Assembly (NCBI RefSeq): GCF_900110115.1
Contig: NZ_FOCM01000001.1
Coordinates: forward strand, 558,001-622,000
Length of the DNA stretch: 64,000 bases
DNA from: Palleronia pelagia
Lineage (GTDB): Bacteria; Pseudomonadota; Alphaproteobacteria; Rhodobacterales; Rhodobacteraceae
Direction: 5' to 3'
Under the pieces are notes generated by a model. That model was not told the origin of the DNA, made no database searches, and saw only the letters and a list, made by a program, of their open reading frames with translations. Positions 7,098-16,869 of the stretch are shown here, piece by piece. Each line of letters starts with the position of its first letter. Position 1 is the stretch's first letter. Both the position numbers and the translations under genes were made by a program.

Positions 7098-8111
7098 GTG
7101 ACTGTGAATGTAGTCGTAAAATCAGATACCTGGGCCGCGTCTCGGCTTTCTGTGGCACCCATGATGGACTGGACCGACCGCCACTGCCGGACGTTTCACC
7201 GGCAGCTGTCGCGTCGCGCGTTGCTTTATACCGAGATGGTGACGGCGCCCGCCTTGGTGCGGGGCGGGGCAACGCACCTGCTGGATTTCGGCTCGCAGGA
7301 GCATCCGGTGGCGCTGCAACTGGGCGGCTCGGAGCCGGGCGAGCTGGCACGGGCCGCGCGGATGGGGGCGGACCATGGCTATGACGAGATCAACCTGAAT
7401 GTGGGCTGTCCATCGGACCGGGTGCAGTCGGGCCGGTTCGGCGCCGTGCTCATGCGCGAGCCGGAGCTGGTGGCCGAGTGCTGCGCAGGGATGATCGCGG
7501 CTCAACCTTTGCCGGTCACGGTGAAATGCCGGATCGGCGTCGATGACCAGCGGCCCGACGATGTGCTGCCGGACTTCCTTTCGAAGATCCGTGCGGCAGG
7601 TGTGCGCAGGGTCACCATCCACGCGCGCATGGCGTGGTTGCAGGGGCTAAGCCCGAAGGAAAACCGTGACGTGCCGCCGCTGGATTACGATCTGGTGCAC
7701 CGGATGAAGGCCGAGTTTCCGGACCTGCACGTGTCGATCAATGGCGGTATCACCGATCTCGACCAGGTCGAGACGCACCTGGCGCGCGGGCTCGACGGCG
7801 TGATGATCGGACGCGCCGCTTACCACGATCCCGCGATGGTCTTGCTGGAGGCCGACCAGCGCATCTTCGGTGAAACGGGTCCGGCGCCCACGCGCGAGGA
7901 GGTCGTCCACGCGATGCTGCCTTATATCGACCGTCACATCGCGGCGGGCGGCAAGCTGGGGCAGGTCACGCGGCACATGCTGGGGTTGTTCACCGGCCAG
8001 CCCGGCGCTCGGCGGTGGCGGCGTGTCCTGTCCGAAGGGGCGAGCCGCCCGGGTGCGGATCGGGAACTGGTGCTCGAGGCCCTGGGCGAGGTGACGCGCG
8101 CCGCGGCGTGA
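7098..8111 (+). CDS. dusA: tRNA-dihydrouridine synthase A
   Basis: FMN-dependent enzyme that reduces uridines in the tRNA D-loop using NADPH. 337 residues, typical for DusA. Signature blocks: SVAPMMDWTDRHCR (residues 18-31), LLYTEMVTA, the catalytic cysteine in NLNVGCPSDRV, HARMAWLQGLSPKENR and SINGGI. The assigned start is GTG 7098; the first 16 residues are unconserved and may be supplied by the island, since integration at this locus commonly replaces the native 5' end. The promoter must therefore also lie in island DNA. Genes to the right are ordinary core genes. Confidence 0.95.
   Translation: MTVNVVVKSDTWAASRLSVAPMMDWTDRHCRTFHRQLSRRALLYTEMVTAPALVRGGATHLLDFGSQEHPVALQLGGSEPGELARAARMGADHGYDEINLNVGCPSDRVQSGRFGAVLMREPELVAECCAGMIAAQPLPVTVKCRIGVDDQRPDDVLPDFLSKIRAAGVRRVTIHARMAWLQGLSPKENRDVPPLDYDLVHRMKAEFPDLHVSINGGITDLDQVETHLARGLDGVMIGRAAYHDPAMVLLEADQRIFGETGPAPTREEVVHAMLPYIDRHIAAGGKLGQVTRHMLGLFTGQPGARRWRRVLSEGASRPGADRELVLEALGEVTRAAA
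7149..7190 (+). other. likely right attachment-site region inside dusA
   Basis: These codons (SVAPMMDWTDRHCR) are the conserved 5' part of dusA where dusA-specific islands recombine. The matching copy at the other island end is not in this window, so the exact core cannot be drawn; the assignment rests on the adjacent integrase and known biology of the locus. Confidence 0.4.
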
Positions 8112-8132
8112 CCCGGCGGCGCGCATCGGCGC

Positions 8133-9311
8133 CTAGTCCTCCAGCGCGGCGACGCCCGGCAGGGCCTTGCCTTCCATCCATTCCAGGAACGCGCCGCCCG
8201 CGGACGAGATGTAGGTGAAATCGCCCGCCGCGCCGGCCTTGTTCAGGGCCGCGACCGTGTCGCCGCCGCCCGCGACCGACACGAGATTGCCGGCCTTCGT
8301 CTGGTCAGCGGCCATGCGCGCGGCCTGGTTTGTGGCCACGTCGAAGGGCGCGATCTCGAACGCGCCGAGGGGACCGTTCCAGATCAGCGTGCGGCAGTTC
8401 GCCATGGCCTTGCCGATGCGTTCGACCGAGTCGGGCCCGGTGTCCAGGATCATGGCGTCGGCGGGGCACTTGTCGGCCGGGACGACCTCGCTGTCGGCGC
8501 CGGCCTTGAACTCGCGCGCGACGACCACGTCCTGCGGCAGGATGATCTCGCAGCCCGCCTCGTCCGCGCGGTCGAGGATATCGCGCGCCGTGCCGGTCAT
8601 GTCGTGCTCGGCCAGGGACTTGCCCACGTCGATGCCCTGCGCGGCCAGGAAGGTGTTGGCCATGCCGCCCCCGATCACCAGGTGGTTCACCTTGCGCACC
8701 AGGTTGCCCAAAAGGTCGAGCTTGGTGCTGACCTTGGCGCCGCCGACCACGGCCATCAGCGGACGCTCGGGGTCGCCCAGGGCCTTTTCCAGCGCGCCCA
8801 ACTCCTCGGCCATGAGCCGCCCGGCACAGGCCGGCAGCTTGCGCGCGAGCGCTTCGGTCGAGGCATGGGCGCGGTGCGCGGCCGAGAACGCGTCGTTCAC
8901 GTAGACATCGCCCAGAGACGCTAGGCGCCCGGCGAAGGCATCGTCGTTCTTTTCTTCGCCGGGATTGAAGCGCAGGTTTTCCAGCAGCGCGACATCGCCC
9001 TGGCCCAGCTGGCCCACCCGGTCGCCGTAGTCACCGTCGATGAAGGTCACGTCGCGGCCCAGTGCTTCCTGCAAGGCGGGCACCACCTGGTTCAGCGACA
9101 TCTCGGGCACGACCTTGCCCTTGGGCCGGTCGAAATGGGCCAGCAGGATCGGGATGCCGCCCGCGTTCACGATATCGTTCACCGTGGGCACGATGCGGTC
9201 GATCCGGGTGGTGTCGGTCACGCGCCCGTCCTCGACCGGCACGTTGATATCCACGCGCACCAGCACGCGCTTTCCGTCCAGATCCATGTCGTCGAGCGTC
9301 TTCCAACCCAT
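8133..9311 (-). CDS. pgk: phosphoglycerate kinase
   Basis: Glycolytic/gluconeogenic kinase converting 1,3-bisphosphoglycerate and ADP to 3-phosphoglycerate and ATP. 392 residues from the chosen start. Conserved N-terminal [33 protein letters not shown] and the nucleotide-binding [20 protein letters not shown] and [11 protein letters not shown] are all present. The start at 9311 (MGWKTLDDM) is preferred to an ATG six codons upstream because GGAGG lies five bases before it. Encoded divergently from the cyclophilin pair, with about 145 bases between starts; a cytosolic enzyme. Confidence 0.96.
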   Translation of the reverse strand: MGWKTLDDMDLDGKRVLVRVDINVPVEDGRVTDTTRIDRIVPTVNDIVNAGGIPILLAHFDRPKGKVVPEMSLNQVVPALQEALGRDVTFIDGDYGDRVGQLGQGDVALLENLRFNPGEEKNDDAFAGRLASLGDVYVNDAFSAAHRAHASTEALARKLPACAGRLMAEELGALEKALGDPERPLMAVVGGAKVSTKLDLLGNLVRKVNHLVIGGGMANTFLAAQGIDVGKSLAEHDMTGTARDILDRADEAGCEIILPQDVVVAREFKAGADSEVVPADKCPADAMILDTGPDSVERIGKAMANCRTLIWNGPLGAFEIAPFDVATNQAARMAADQTKAGNLVSVAGGGDTVAALNKAGAAGDFTYISSAGGAFLEWMEGKALPGVAALED

Positions 9312-9455
9312 CGGGGCCTCCTGCATCAAGAACCGGTCTAGTCATCGCGTGATCGGGACCGGCGCGCAACCGCCCCCGCGATGGCTTTCCGCTTCCCAAC
9401 ACCGCGCGTCACGACTAGGGTCCGCGCGACCCGAAGACCAAGCAAGGATCCCCCG

Positions 9456-9962
9456 ATGGCCGAGATCAAGGACCCCGAGAACACCATCATCATCGAGCTG
9501 AAGGACGGCCCCGTGACCATCGCGCTGCTGCCCGACGTGGCGCCGCAGCACGTGGACCGGATGAAGACGCTGGCCCGCGAAGGCGCCTATGACAACGTGG
9601 TGTTCCACCGCGTGATCGACGGCTTCATGGCGCAGACCGGCGACGTGTCGAACGGCAATGCCGAGAAGGATTTCAACATCCGCCTGGCCGGCACCGGCGG
9701 GTCCGAGCATCCCGACCTGCCGGCCGAGTTCTCGAAACTGCCGCACGATCGCGGCACGCTGGGCGCGGCACGGTCGTCGAACCCCAACTCGGCCAACTCT
9801 CAGTTCTTCATCAACTTTTCCGACAACCATTTCCTGAATGGCCAGTACACCGTCTACGGCCGCGTCATCGAGGGGATGGAGCATGTCGACAAGATCACCC
9901 GCGGCGAGCCGCCGATGAACCCCGACCGCATGCTGAGCGTGAAGGTGGCCGCGGATGCGTAA
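9456..9962 (+). CDS. cytosolic peptidyl-prolyl cis-trans isomerase (cyclophilin)
   Basis: A 168-residue cyclophilin without signal peptide; catalyses cis-trans isomerisation of prolyl bonds. Visible motifs are VVFHRVIDGFMAQTGDV with the catalytic Arg, the hydrophobic pocket segment NSANSQFFINF, and GQYTVYGRVIEGMEHVDKI. The TIIIELKDGPVTIALLPDVAP start is standard for the bacterial family. Its end overlaps the start of the next gene, a secreted paralogue, by 8 bases, so the two are coupled. Confidence 0.93.
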   Translation: MAEIKDPENTIIIELKDGPVTIALLPDVAPQHVDRMKTLAREGAYDNVVFHRVIDGFMAQTGDVSNGNAEKDFNIRLAGTGGSEHPDLPAEFSKLPHDRGTLGAARSSNPNSANSQFFINFSDNHFLNGQYTVYGRVIEGMEHVDKITRGEPPMNPDRMLSVKVAADA

Positions 9963-10488
9963 GGGCCTGATCCTTCTCGCCTGCCTCGCGGCCGGCCCGG
10001 CGGCGGCGTCGGGGATCGAGATCTCGCTGTCGGGCGGGGTCGAGGGCACCGTGCGGATCGACCTGCTCGAGGACGTGGCGCCCAACCACGCCGAGCGGAT
10101 CACGGCGCTGGCCAATCGCGATGCCTATGACGGCGTGGTGTTCCACCGCGTGATCGACGGCTTCATGGCGCAGACCGGTGACGTGCAGTTCGGCCGGGCC
10201 GATGGCGACATGTCCCGCGCGGGCTATGGCGGGTCGGACCTGCCGGACCTGGCGCAGGAATTCTCGGACATCGCTTTCGAGCCGGGTGTCGTCGGCATGG
10301 CGCGCTCGGGCAACTCAGTCGACAGCGCCAATTCGCAGTTCTTCATCATGACGGAACCGGCCCCGCACCTGAACGGCGACTACACCGTCGTCGGCCGCGT
10401 GACCGAGGGCATGGACCTGATCGACCAGATCCCGGCGACGGGGCAGGGCGAGATGGTGGTGATGGACGAGGTCACGACCACGGACTGA
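9955..10488 (+). CDS. exported peptidyl-prolyl cis-trans isomerase (cyclophilin)
   Basis: A 177-residue cyclophilin with a Sec signal peptide (MRKGLILLACLAAGPAAAS, probable cleavage after the AAA/AS region), so periplasmic. The catalytic block VVFHRVIDGFMAQTGDV is identical to that of the cytosolic neighbour, and NSQFFIMTEPAPHLNGDYTVVGRV follows. The pair looks like a tandem duplication in which one copy gained an export signal, supplying proline isomerase to both compartments. A terminator-like hairpin lies 25 bases after the stop. Confidence 0.92.
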   Translation: MRKGLILLACLAAGPAAASGIEISLSGGVEGTVRIDLLEDVAPNHAERITALANRDAYDGVVFHRVIDGFMAQTGDVQFGRADGDMSRAGYGGSDLPDLAQEFSDIAFEPGVVGMARSGNSVDSANSQFFIMTEPAPHLNGDYTVVGRVTEGMDLIDQIPATGQGEMVVMDEVTTTD

Positions 10489-10512
10489 CGGTCAAGCAGC
10501 CTAAGACAGCGG

Positions 10513-10550
10513 CGCGGGGCGGCAGTTTTGCCGTCCCGCGTTTGCGTTTG
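10513..10550 (+). terminator. terminator after the cyclophilin operon
   Basis: Twelve-base stem (CGCGGGGCGGCA with TGCCGTCCCGCG, one G-T pair), loop GTTT, followed by TTTGCGTTTG. It lies between two convergent transcripts (cyclophilins and selO). Confidence 0.7.
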
Positions 10551-10571
10551 TACCTCCCGGCAAGCCTCGGC

Positions 10572-11993
10572 TCAGGTGCCGCAGAAGGTCGCCGTGACCA
10601 CTTCGCCGTCCAGTGGCGGCGCGGCGAATTCGGGGTGATCGTCGAAGGGCGAGACGAGGGCCGCGTTGATCGCCTGGAATGGCGCGTAGTCGCCGGTCAC
10701 CGCCGCGGCGATGACCTGTTCGATCCTGTGGTTGCGCGGAATGATGGCGGGGTTGGCCCGCCGCATCCGGTCGCGGGCGGCGGTGGCATCGGTGCCCTCG
10801 CGCGCCAGCCGCGCCTCCCAGGCCTGTGCCCATTGGTCGAACGCGGCCGGATCGCCGAAGCGCTCGCGCGCGCTGCCGTCCACGAGACCCCGGAAGGTCA
10901 GCGTGAAATCGGCCCCGGCGGCCGCCATGCGGTCCAGCAGCCCCTCGATCAGGTCGGCGTCATCGTCCTCGGCCGTGGCGAGCCCCAGCTTGGCGCGGAA
11001 CACGCCGAGCCATGCGTCCCGGAACCGCGGGCCGAAGCCGTGGATCATCTCGGTCGCGCGGGGGATCGCCGTCTCCTCCTCGCCCAGAACGGGCAGCAGG
11101 GCCGATGCGAACTGCGCCAGGTTCCAGGCTGCGACATCCGGCTGGCGGGCATAGGCGTAGCGTCCGCCGCGGTCGATCGACGAAAACACGCGCATGGCGT
11201 CGTAGTCGTCCATGAAGGCGCAGGGGCCGTAGTCGATGGTCTCGCCCGAGATGGCCATGTTGTCGGTGTTCATGACACCGTGGATGAAGCCCACGCCCAT
11301 CCACCGCGCCACCAGGTCGGCCTGCGCGCCGATCACGGCGTCGAGCAGGCCCCAGGCGTCGCCGGCCTTGGGATAATGGCGGTCGATCACATGTTGCGTC
11401 AGCAGCTCCAACGCCTCGGTATCGCGGCGGGCGGCGAAGTACTGGAACGTGCCCACGCGGATATGCGACCGGGCCACGCGGGTCAGAACAGCGCCGGGCA
11501 GGGGCGCCTCGCGCAGGACGTCCTCGCCCGTGGTCACCGCAGCCAGCGCCCGGGTCGTTGGGATTCCAAGCGCGGCCATCGCCTCGCTCACCACGTATTC
11601 GCGCAGCACGGGGCCCAGCCAGGCGCGTCCGTCGCCGCCGCGGCTGAACGGCGTGCGGCCCGCGCCCTTCAACTGGATGTCATAGCGGCCCGTGTCGGTC
11701 AGCACCTCGCCCAGCAGGATCGCGCGCCCGTCGCCCAGCTGGGGCACCCAGCCGCCGAACTGGTGCCCGGCATAGGCCTGCGCCAGCGGGGCGGCGCCCT
11801 CGGGCACGGTGTTGCCGGCCAGCATGGCCACGCCCTCGGGCGTGCGCAGGGCCTCGGCATCCAGGCCCAGCTTCGCGGCCAGCGCGTCGTTCACGGCGAC
11901 CAGGTCGGGCCGCGCGACCGGAACGGGCGGCTGCCGGCTGTGAAACCGGTCGGGCAGGGCGTCGTAGGTGTTGTCGAATGGCAGGTGCATCAT
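10572..11993 (-). CDS. selO: SelO/YdiU family protein adenylyltransferase (AMPylator)
   Basis: Pseudokinase-fold enzyme that transfers AMP from ATP to protein hydroxyls, linked in other organisms to redox homeostasis. 473 residues, normal length. Characteristic blocks: [90 protein letters not shown], and RNHRIEQVI. It ends FCGT, so a single C-terminal cysteine rather than a selenocysteine motif. Either of two adjacent ATGs (11993 or 11990) may be used; the second has better spacing from AGGAG. Monocistronic, convergent with the cyclophilins. Confidence 0.93.
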   Translation of the reverse strand: MMHLPFDNTYDALPDRFHSRQPPVPVARPDLVAVNDALAAKLGLDAEALRTPEGVAMLAGNTVPEGAAPLAQAYAGHQFGGWVPQLGDGRAILLGEVLTDTGRYDIQLKGAGRTPFSRGGDGRAWLGPVLREYVVSEAMAALGIPTTRALAAVTTGEDVLREAPLPGAVLTRVARSHIRVGTFQYFAARRDTEALELLTQHVIDRHYPKAGDAWGLLDAVIGAQADLVARWMGVGFIHGVMNTDNMAISGETIDYGPCAFMDDYDAMRVFSSIDRGGRYAYARQPDVAAWNLAQFASALLPVLGEEETAIPRATEMIHGFGPRFRDAWLGVFRAKLGLATAEDDDADLIEGLLDRMAAAGADFTLTFRGLVDGSARERFGDPAAFDQWAQAWEARLAREGTDATAARDRMRRANPAIIPRNHRIEQVIAAAVTGDYAPFQAINAALVSPFDDHPEFAAPPLDGEVVTATFCGT

Positions 11994-12105
11994 GATCTCC
12001 TTGTCATGGACCTAAGCAGTTGCGGACGTATCGAAAAGACTTGCCGCGCGGGCGATTGCCCTACGTCTTTTCACCAACGCGGATCAACGACGAACGGAGG
12101 ACGCC

Positions 12106-12645
12106 ATGAAAGCCGAGACCAGAGGCGGCATGCGGATCAAGGACCGGGCCGAATACGTCTCCAAACCCAAGCCGTTGACGATGACCAAGGACCAGATGGT
12201 CAGCGACGCCGTGGCCGCCATGTGCCAGAAGAATTACGGTTCGGTCATGATCGTGGACGCCGAGGACAAGGTGATCGGCGTCGTGACCGAGCGCGACGTC
12301 ATGCGCAAGATCGTGAACCAGGGCCGCGACGCAAAGGCGACCCAGCTGCACGAGATCATGACCGAGGAGCCCCGCCTCGCACGCGAGGATGACGACGTGG
12401 TCGACTGGCTGCGCATCATGTCGAACGAGCGGTTCCGCCGCCTTCCCGTGGTCGATGCCGACGGGCGCATCAAGGCGGTGTTCACGCAGGGCGACTTCGT
12501 CAGCTACACGTGGCCCGACCTGCTGAACCAGGCGCGGCAGATGACGCGCGCCTCGGTCACGCGAAACTTCCCGACGGTTCTGATCGGCGGCGGCATCATG
12601 CTTTACACGCTGATCATGATCATCGTTATATCGCTTGTTCTGTAA
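12106..12645 (+). CDS. CBS-domain protein with C-terminal membrane segment
   Basis: 179 residues: a tandem CBS pair (about 25-150) recognisable by YGSVMIVDAEDKVIGVVTERDVMRKI and RRLPVVDADGRIKAVFTQGDFV, then a single hydrophobic segment at the C terminus (LIGGGIMLYTLIMIIVISLVL). CBS pairs usually bind adenine nucleotides and act as energy sensors; here the ligand and partner are unknown. The tail probably anchors it in the inner membrane with the CBS pair in the cytosol. GGAGG precedes the ATG. Stands alone, divergent from selO. Confidence 0.85.
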   Translation: MKAETRGGMRIKDRAEYVSKPKPLTMTKDQMVSDAVAAMCQKNYGSVMIVDAEDKVIGVVTERDVMRKIVNQGRDAKATQLHEIMTEEPRLAREDDDVVDWLRIMSNERFRRLPVVDADGRIKAVFTQGDFVSYTWPDLLNQARQMTRASVTRNFPTVLIGGGIMLYTLIMIIVISLVL

Positions 12646-12659
12646 TTAAATCAGCGTCT

Positions 12660-12684
12660 TGCATCGCATTTTGAATGCGGTGCA
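12660..12684. terminator. stem-loop between convergent CBS and GNAT genes
   Basis: Stem TGCATCGCATT with AATGCGGTGCA (one G-T pair) and loop TTG, ten bases before the end of the opposing gene. Only weak T-rich sequence follows, so a terminator role is probable rather than certain. Confidence 0.5.
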
Positions 12685-12693
12685 TGAAGTTTG

Positions 12694-13134
12694 TCAAAGG
12701 ACCAGGTCCAGCCGTTGCTCGGACCGGCCCTTGAACAGCAGTCGCCGAAACAGCGCGTCAGGCGCTGCGTCGTCCAGGCGGGCGGTGAGTCGTGCGATGC
12801 CAAGGTTGCGCAGGTTGCGGGCCAGGCTGTTGACCGCCTCGCTCGCCATGGCGCGGTTGCGGACCGGCGGGCGGATGTAGATCTCGTCGATATCGGCCAC
12901 CATGCCGCCCTGGGCCACGGAGTAGCCGAAGCGCAACAGCACGTATCCCACGGGGCTGGAGGGCGGTCCGATCAGGTAGGCGGCCCCCGGTACGTCGCCC
13001 GCCAGCAGCGGTTCGAGCGCCGCGCTGCGCGCGTCCTCGTCCATGGCGTGACCGGTCTCGTCGTGGCAGGCCGCCATCAGGCGGTCCAGCTTGGCGGCAT
13101 CCTCGGGCGCGGCCAGGCGCAATTTGGCAGTCAT
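12694..13134 (-). CDS. GNAT family N-acetyltransferase
   Basis: 146-residue acetyltransferase fold: LRLAAPEDAAKLDRLMAA at the N terminus, then the beta4/motif-A region DIDEIYIRPPVRNRAMASEAVNSLARNLRNLGIARLTARL, although the acetyl-CoA loop is not the canonical RGxGxG/A. Substrate unknown. It is the last gene of a minus-strand operon after the nucleoside hydrolase (24-base gap) and dipeptidase, which hints at small-molecule turnover but not at a specific substrate. Confidence 0.75.
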   Translation of the reverse strand: MTAKLRLAAPEDAAKLDRLMAACHDETGHAMDEDARSAALEPLLAGDVPGAAYLIGPPSSPVGYVLLRFGYSVAQGGMVADIDEIYIRPPVRNRAMASEAVNSLARNLRNLGIARLTARLDDAAPDALFRRLLFKGRSEQRLDLVL

Positions 13135-13158
13135 CGGGATGGGGCCTTTCGCGGCGGC

Positions 13159-14088
13159 CTAGTATCGGGCCAATCGCTCGGTCAGTAGCCCGAAGAATCC
13201 CTCGGCGTCCAGATCCCCGATGAAAAGCGCGTTGGGCGCGCGCTCGGTGACACGCCACCAGTCCGCGACGGTCATGCCGCGGGTGAGATCGGACCGCGTT
13301 TCGATCTCGACATTGATCTCGCGCCCGGTGAAAAGGTCGGGGTTCAGAAGCCAGGCGATGACCGTGGGGTCGTGCAGCGGCGCGCCGTGGCTGCCGTATT
13401 TCTCGCGGTCGAAACGCTCGAAGAAATCCGTCATCTCGGCCACGGCGATGCCCACCGGCGTGCCGAGCGCGCGGAAGGCGTCGTTGCGCTCTTTCGTGAC
13501 CAGCGCCTTGTGGGTCACGTCCAGCGGAAGGATGGTCAGCGGAACACCGGACTTCATAACGATATCAGCCGCTTCGGGGTCGACATAGATGTTGAACTCG
13601 GCGGCGGGGGTGATGTTGCCGACTTCGAAATAGGCGCCGCCCATCAGCACGATGCGGGCGATCCGGTCGGCGATGTCGGGCGCCTTCTTCAGCGCCATGG
13701 CGATGTTGGTCAGCGGCCCCAGCGGGCAGATCGTGACGCTGCCCGGTCCCTCGGCCCGTAGGGTGTCGATGATGAAATCCACCGCGTGGGCGTCCTGCAG
13801 CGGCATTTGCGGATCGGGCAACACCGGCCCATCCAGCCCCGTGCGGCCATGGACGTGCTCGGCCGTGACCAGCGGGCGCATCAGCGGCGCGGCGCAGCCC
13901 GCGAAGACGGGGACTTCGGTCCGGCCGGCCAATTCGCAAACGATGCGGGCGTTCTTGGCCGTGAGCTCCAGCGGGACGTTGCCGGCCACGGCGGTGATGC
14001 CCAGCACCTCGATCTCGGGGCTGGCCAGGGCCAGCAGGATGGCCACGGCATCGTCCTGGCCGGGGTCGGTATCGATGATGATCTTCAT
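13159..14088 (-). CDS. inosine-uridine-preferring nucleoside hydrolase family protein
   Basis: 309 residues. Hydrolyses the N-glycosidic bond of ribonucleosides, giving ribose and free base. Calcium-binding DTDPGQDDAVAILLAL at residues 6-21, conserved ITAVAGNVPLE, EFNIYVDPEAA and the His in LHDPTVIAWLL are present. Base preference cannot be read from the sequence. Middle gene of a three-gene minus-strand operon (39 bases after the dipeptidase, 24 before the GNAT gene); a salvage role is likely. Confidence 0.92.
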   Translation of the reverse strand: MKIIIDTDPGQDDAVAILLALASPEIEVLGITAVAGNVPLELTAKNARIVCELAGRTEVPVFAGCAAPLMRPLVTAEHVHGRTGLDGPVLPDPQMPLQDAHAVDFIIDTLRAEGPGSVTICPLGPLTNIAMALKKAPDIADRIARIVLMGGAYFEVGNITPAAEFNIYVDPEAADIVMKSGVPLTILPLDVTHKALVTKERNDAFRALGTPVGIAVAEMTDFFERFDREKYGSHGAPLHDPTVIAWLLNPDLFTGREINVEIETRSDLTRGMTVADWWRVTERAPNALFIGDLDAEGFFGLLTERLARY

Positions 14089-14127
14089 GCAAGCCTTTTC
14101 CAGGACATGGTTTTCAGGCCGAAAGCC

Positions 14128-15498
14128 TCAGGAGATCGCGTCGAGGATACGCGCCCAGGACCGCATCCCGCGATGGAAGCTTTCCAGGTCGTATTTCTCG
14201 TTCGGCGAATGGATCTGGTCGTCGCCCTTGCCGAACCCGATCAGCATCGAGTCGATACCGAGGATCTGCTGCAAGTGCCCCGCCACGGGGATCGAGCCGC
14301 CCGCGCCGACATAGGCCGCGTCCTTGGGCCATTCGCCCGACAACGCCTTGCGCGCCGCCTCGAAGGCCGGGTCGCTGATATCCATGCGGCTGGCCGGGGC
14401 CGCGCCGTGTCCGTGGAACTCGACCGTGCAATCGGGCGGCATCGCGTCGCGCACCATCTGGCGAAAGCTCTCGCGTATCTTCAGCGGATCCTGCGCGGCC
14501 ACCAGTCGGAAGCTGATCTTGGCGCTGGCCTGGCTGGGCAGAACGGTCTTGAAGCCCGCCCCGGCATATCCACCCTTGATCCCGTTGATTTCGCAGGTGG
14601 GCCGCGCCCAGATCTGCTCCAGCGCGCTGCGGTCGGCCTCGCCCGCGGGGGAGCTCAGCCCCACCTCGCCAAGGAAGCTGCCCGCGTCGAAACCCAGCGC
14701 ATCCCATTGCTGCGACACCTGCTCCGAAACCTCTTCCACGTCGTCGTAGAAGCCCGGGACGGTGACGCGGCCCTGCAGGTCGTGCAGTCCGGCCAGCACC
14801 TTGGCCAGCACGCGGATCGGGTTCATGGCGGGCCCGCCGTAGGAGCCCGAGTGCAGGTCGCGCGACGGGCCGGTGACAGTGACCTCCTCGCCCAGCAATC
14901 CGCGCAGCATGGTGGTGATGGCGGGCGTGTCGCGTCCATAAAGCGCCGTGTCGCAGATCAGCCCCAGGTCTGCGGCCAGCAGATCGCGGTTCTGCTCCAG
15001 GAACGGCACGAGCGAGGGCGAGCCCGATTCTTCCTCGCCCTCGAACAGGAAGGTCAGTCGCGCGGGCAGGGTGCCGTGCACGGCCTTCCACGCGCGGCAG
15101 GCCTCGACGAAGGTCATCAGCTGGCCCTTGTCGTCCGAGGCACCGCGGCCGCGGATGACCTTGCCCTTCGGCGTATCCTCGATGGCCGGATCGAACGGGT
15201 CGCGGTCCCACAGCTCGAGCGGATCGACCGGTTGCACGTCGTAGTGGCCGTAGAACAGCAGGCTGCGCCCGCCCTCGCCGCCATGGCCCACCACCATCGG
15301 GTGGCCCGGCGTCTTGTGGGCGGTCGCGTCGACGCCGATCTGCCCCAGCTCGGCCACCAGCCAATCCGCCGCCTCGGACACCTGGCCCTTGTAGGCGGGA
15401 TCGGTCGAGATGGACGGAATTCTCAGGAAAGTCAGCAACCTGTCGGTCGCGGCGCCGAGATCGGCATCGATACGGGACAATACGGCGTCGAGGCTCAT
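14128..15498 (-). CDS. M20 family dipeptidase
   Basis: 456-residue zinc metallopeptidase. Metal ligands and catalytic residues are visible in YGHYDVQPVDP (His, Asp), GASDDKGQLM (bridging Asp) and FEGEEESGSPSL (catalytic Glu pair), with GFGKGDDQIHSPNEKYD near the C terminus giving the last His. This matches the cytosolic dipeptidase/carnosinase-like branch of M20. The start at 15498 has GGAG upstream. First gene of the operon with the nucleoside hydrolase and GNAT genes; divergent from hemA. Confidence 0.93.
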   Translation of the reverse strand: MSLDAVLSRIDADLGAATDRLLTFLRIPSISTDPAYKGQVSEAADWLVAELGQIGVDATAHKTPGHPMVVGHGGEGGRSLLFYGHYDVQPVDPLELWDRDPFDPAIEDTPKGKVIRGRGASDDKGQLMTFVEACRAWKAVHGTLPARLTFLFEGEEESGSPSLVPFLEQNRDLLAADLGLICDTALYGRDTPAITTMLRGLLGEEVTVTGPSRDLHSGSYGGPAMNPIRVLAKVLAGLHDLQGRVTVPGFYDDVEEVSEQVSQQWDALGFDAGSFLGEVGLSSPAGEADRSALEQIWARPTCEINGIKGGYAGAGFKTVLPSQASAKISFRLVAAQDPLKIRESFRQMVRDAMPPDCTVEFHGHGAAPASRMDISDPAFEAARKALSGEWPKDAAYVGAGGSIPVAGHLQQILGIDSMLIGFGKGDDQIHSPNEKYDLESFHRGMRSWARILDAIS

Positions 15499-15645
15499 CG
15501 CGGGCTCCGGTCGGCAAAATACGAGCGGCGAACGTAACAGCCCGGTCGTCACAGTCCAGTGCGACGATTGATCCGGGAAATCGGGTCTGTGCCCCGGCGG
15601 CGAATTGGCCTATCTAAGCGACAGGAGAAATGTGAAAGACTGCTT

Positions 15646-16869
15646 GTGTCCTACGAAACAGATATCGACGCCGCGATCCAGAAACTGCACGACGAAGGAC
15701 GCTATCGCACGTTCATCGACATCGCGCGAGAGCGGGGCAATTTCCCCCACGCCACCTGGACCCGGCCCGATGGCACAGAACGCCCCGTAACCGTTTGGTG
15801 CGGCAACGATTATCTTGGCATGGGGCAGCATCCGGTGGTGCTGGAGGCGATGCACGCGGCGCTGGACGCCGTGGGCGCCGGATCGGGCGGCACGCGCAAC
15901 ATCTCGGGCACGACGGTGTATCACAAGGTGCTCGAGTCCGAACTGGCCGATCTGCATGGCAAGGAAGCGGCGCTTCTTTTCACCTCGGCCTACATCGCCA
16001 ATGACGCGACGCTTTCGACGCTGCCCAAGATCTTTCCCGGGCTCATCATCTATTCCGACGCTCTGAACCACGCATCCATGATCGAGGGCGTGCGCCGCAA
16101 CGGCGGGGCCAAGCGGGTGTTCCGCCACAACGACGTGGCGCACCTGCGCGAATTGCTGGAGGCCGACGATCCGAGCGTGCCCAAGCTCATCGCCTTCGAG
16201 TCGGTCTATTCCATGGATGGCGATTTCGGGCCCATCGCCGAGATCTGCGACCTGGCCGATGAATTCAACGCGCTGACCTATATCGACGAGGTTCACGCGG
16301 TAGGCATGTACGGCCCGCGCGGCGGCGGCGTCACCGAGCGGGACGGCCTGGCGGGGCGCATCGACATCATCAACGGCACCCTGGCCAAGGCCTATGGCGT
16401 CATGGGCGGCTATATCGCGGCATCCGAGAAGATGTGCGACGCGGTGCGGTCCTATGCGCCCGGGTTCATCTTCACCACCTCGCTGACGCCCTCCACGGCG
16501 GCGGGGGCGGCGGCCTCGGTGCGTCACCTGAAGCACGACCAGGCGCTGCGCGACGCGCACCAGACCCAGGCGCGGATCCTAAAGACGCGGCTGAAAGGGC
16601 TTGGCCTGCCGCTGATCGACCACGGCAGCCACATCGTGCCGGTCCACGTGGGCAACCCGGTGCACTGCAAGATGATGTCGGACATGCTGCTGGAGGATCA
16701 CGGGATCTACGTCCAGCCGATCAATTTCCCGACCGTGCCGCGCGGGACCGAGCGGCTGCGCTTCACCCCGTCGCCGGTCCACGGGCCGCGGGAAATGGAT
16801 GCTTTGGTTAACGCGATGGATACGCTTTGGGCGCAATGTGCGCTAAATCGCGCCGATTTATCGGCTTGA
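15646..16869 (+). CDS. hemA: 5-aminolevulinate synthase
   Basis: PLP enzyme condensing glycine and succinyl-CoA to 5-aminolevulinate, the first step of tetrapyrrole synthesis in alphaproteobacteria. From the GTG at 15646 the product has 407 residues, the same length as Rhodobacter HemA, and near-identical blocks: [77 protein letters not shown], and the PLP lysine in [10 protein letters not shown]. The nearest purine-rich SD (AGGAG, 15623-15627) is rather far, so the start is chosen mainly by homology. Supplies heme and the cobalamin pathway encoded further right. Confidence 0.95.
   Translation: MSYETDIDAAIQKLHDEGRYRTFIDIARERGNFPHATWTRPDGTERPVTVWCGNDYLGMGQHPVVLEAMHAALDAVGAGSGGTRNISGTTVYHKVLESELADLHGKEAALLFTSAYIANDATLSTLPKIFPGLIIYSDALNHASMIEGVRRNGGAKRVFRHNDVAHLRELLEADDPSVPKLIAFESVYSMDGDFGPIAEICDLADEFNALTYIDEVHAVGMYGPRGGGVTERDGLAGRIDIINGTLAKAYGVMGGYIAASEKMCDAVRSYAPGFIFTTSLTPSTAAGAAASVRHLKHDQALRDAHQTQARILKTRLKGLGLPLIDHGSHIVPVHVGNPVHCKMMSDMLLEDHGIYVQPINFPTVPRGTERLRFTPSPVHGPREMDALVNAMDTLWAQCALNRADLSA

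Noticed and set aside
1-7100. Left-end copy of the dusA attachment sequence inside the window
   Set aside because: Looked for ATGATGGACTGG-like sequence left of the integrase and found none; the far end must be outside the window.
15550-15600. FNR/FixK-type box (TTGAT...ATCAA) before hemA
   Set aside because: TTGATCCGGGAAATCGG lacks the second half-site, so no regulator site is claimed.
15559-15645. Upstream GTG at 15559 as hemA start
   Set aside because: It would add 29 residues unlike any HemA; the GTG at 15646 gives exactly the expected 407-residue product.
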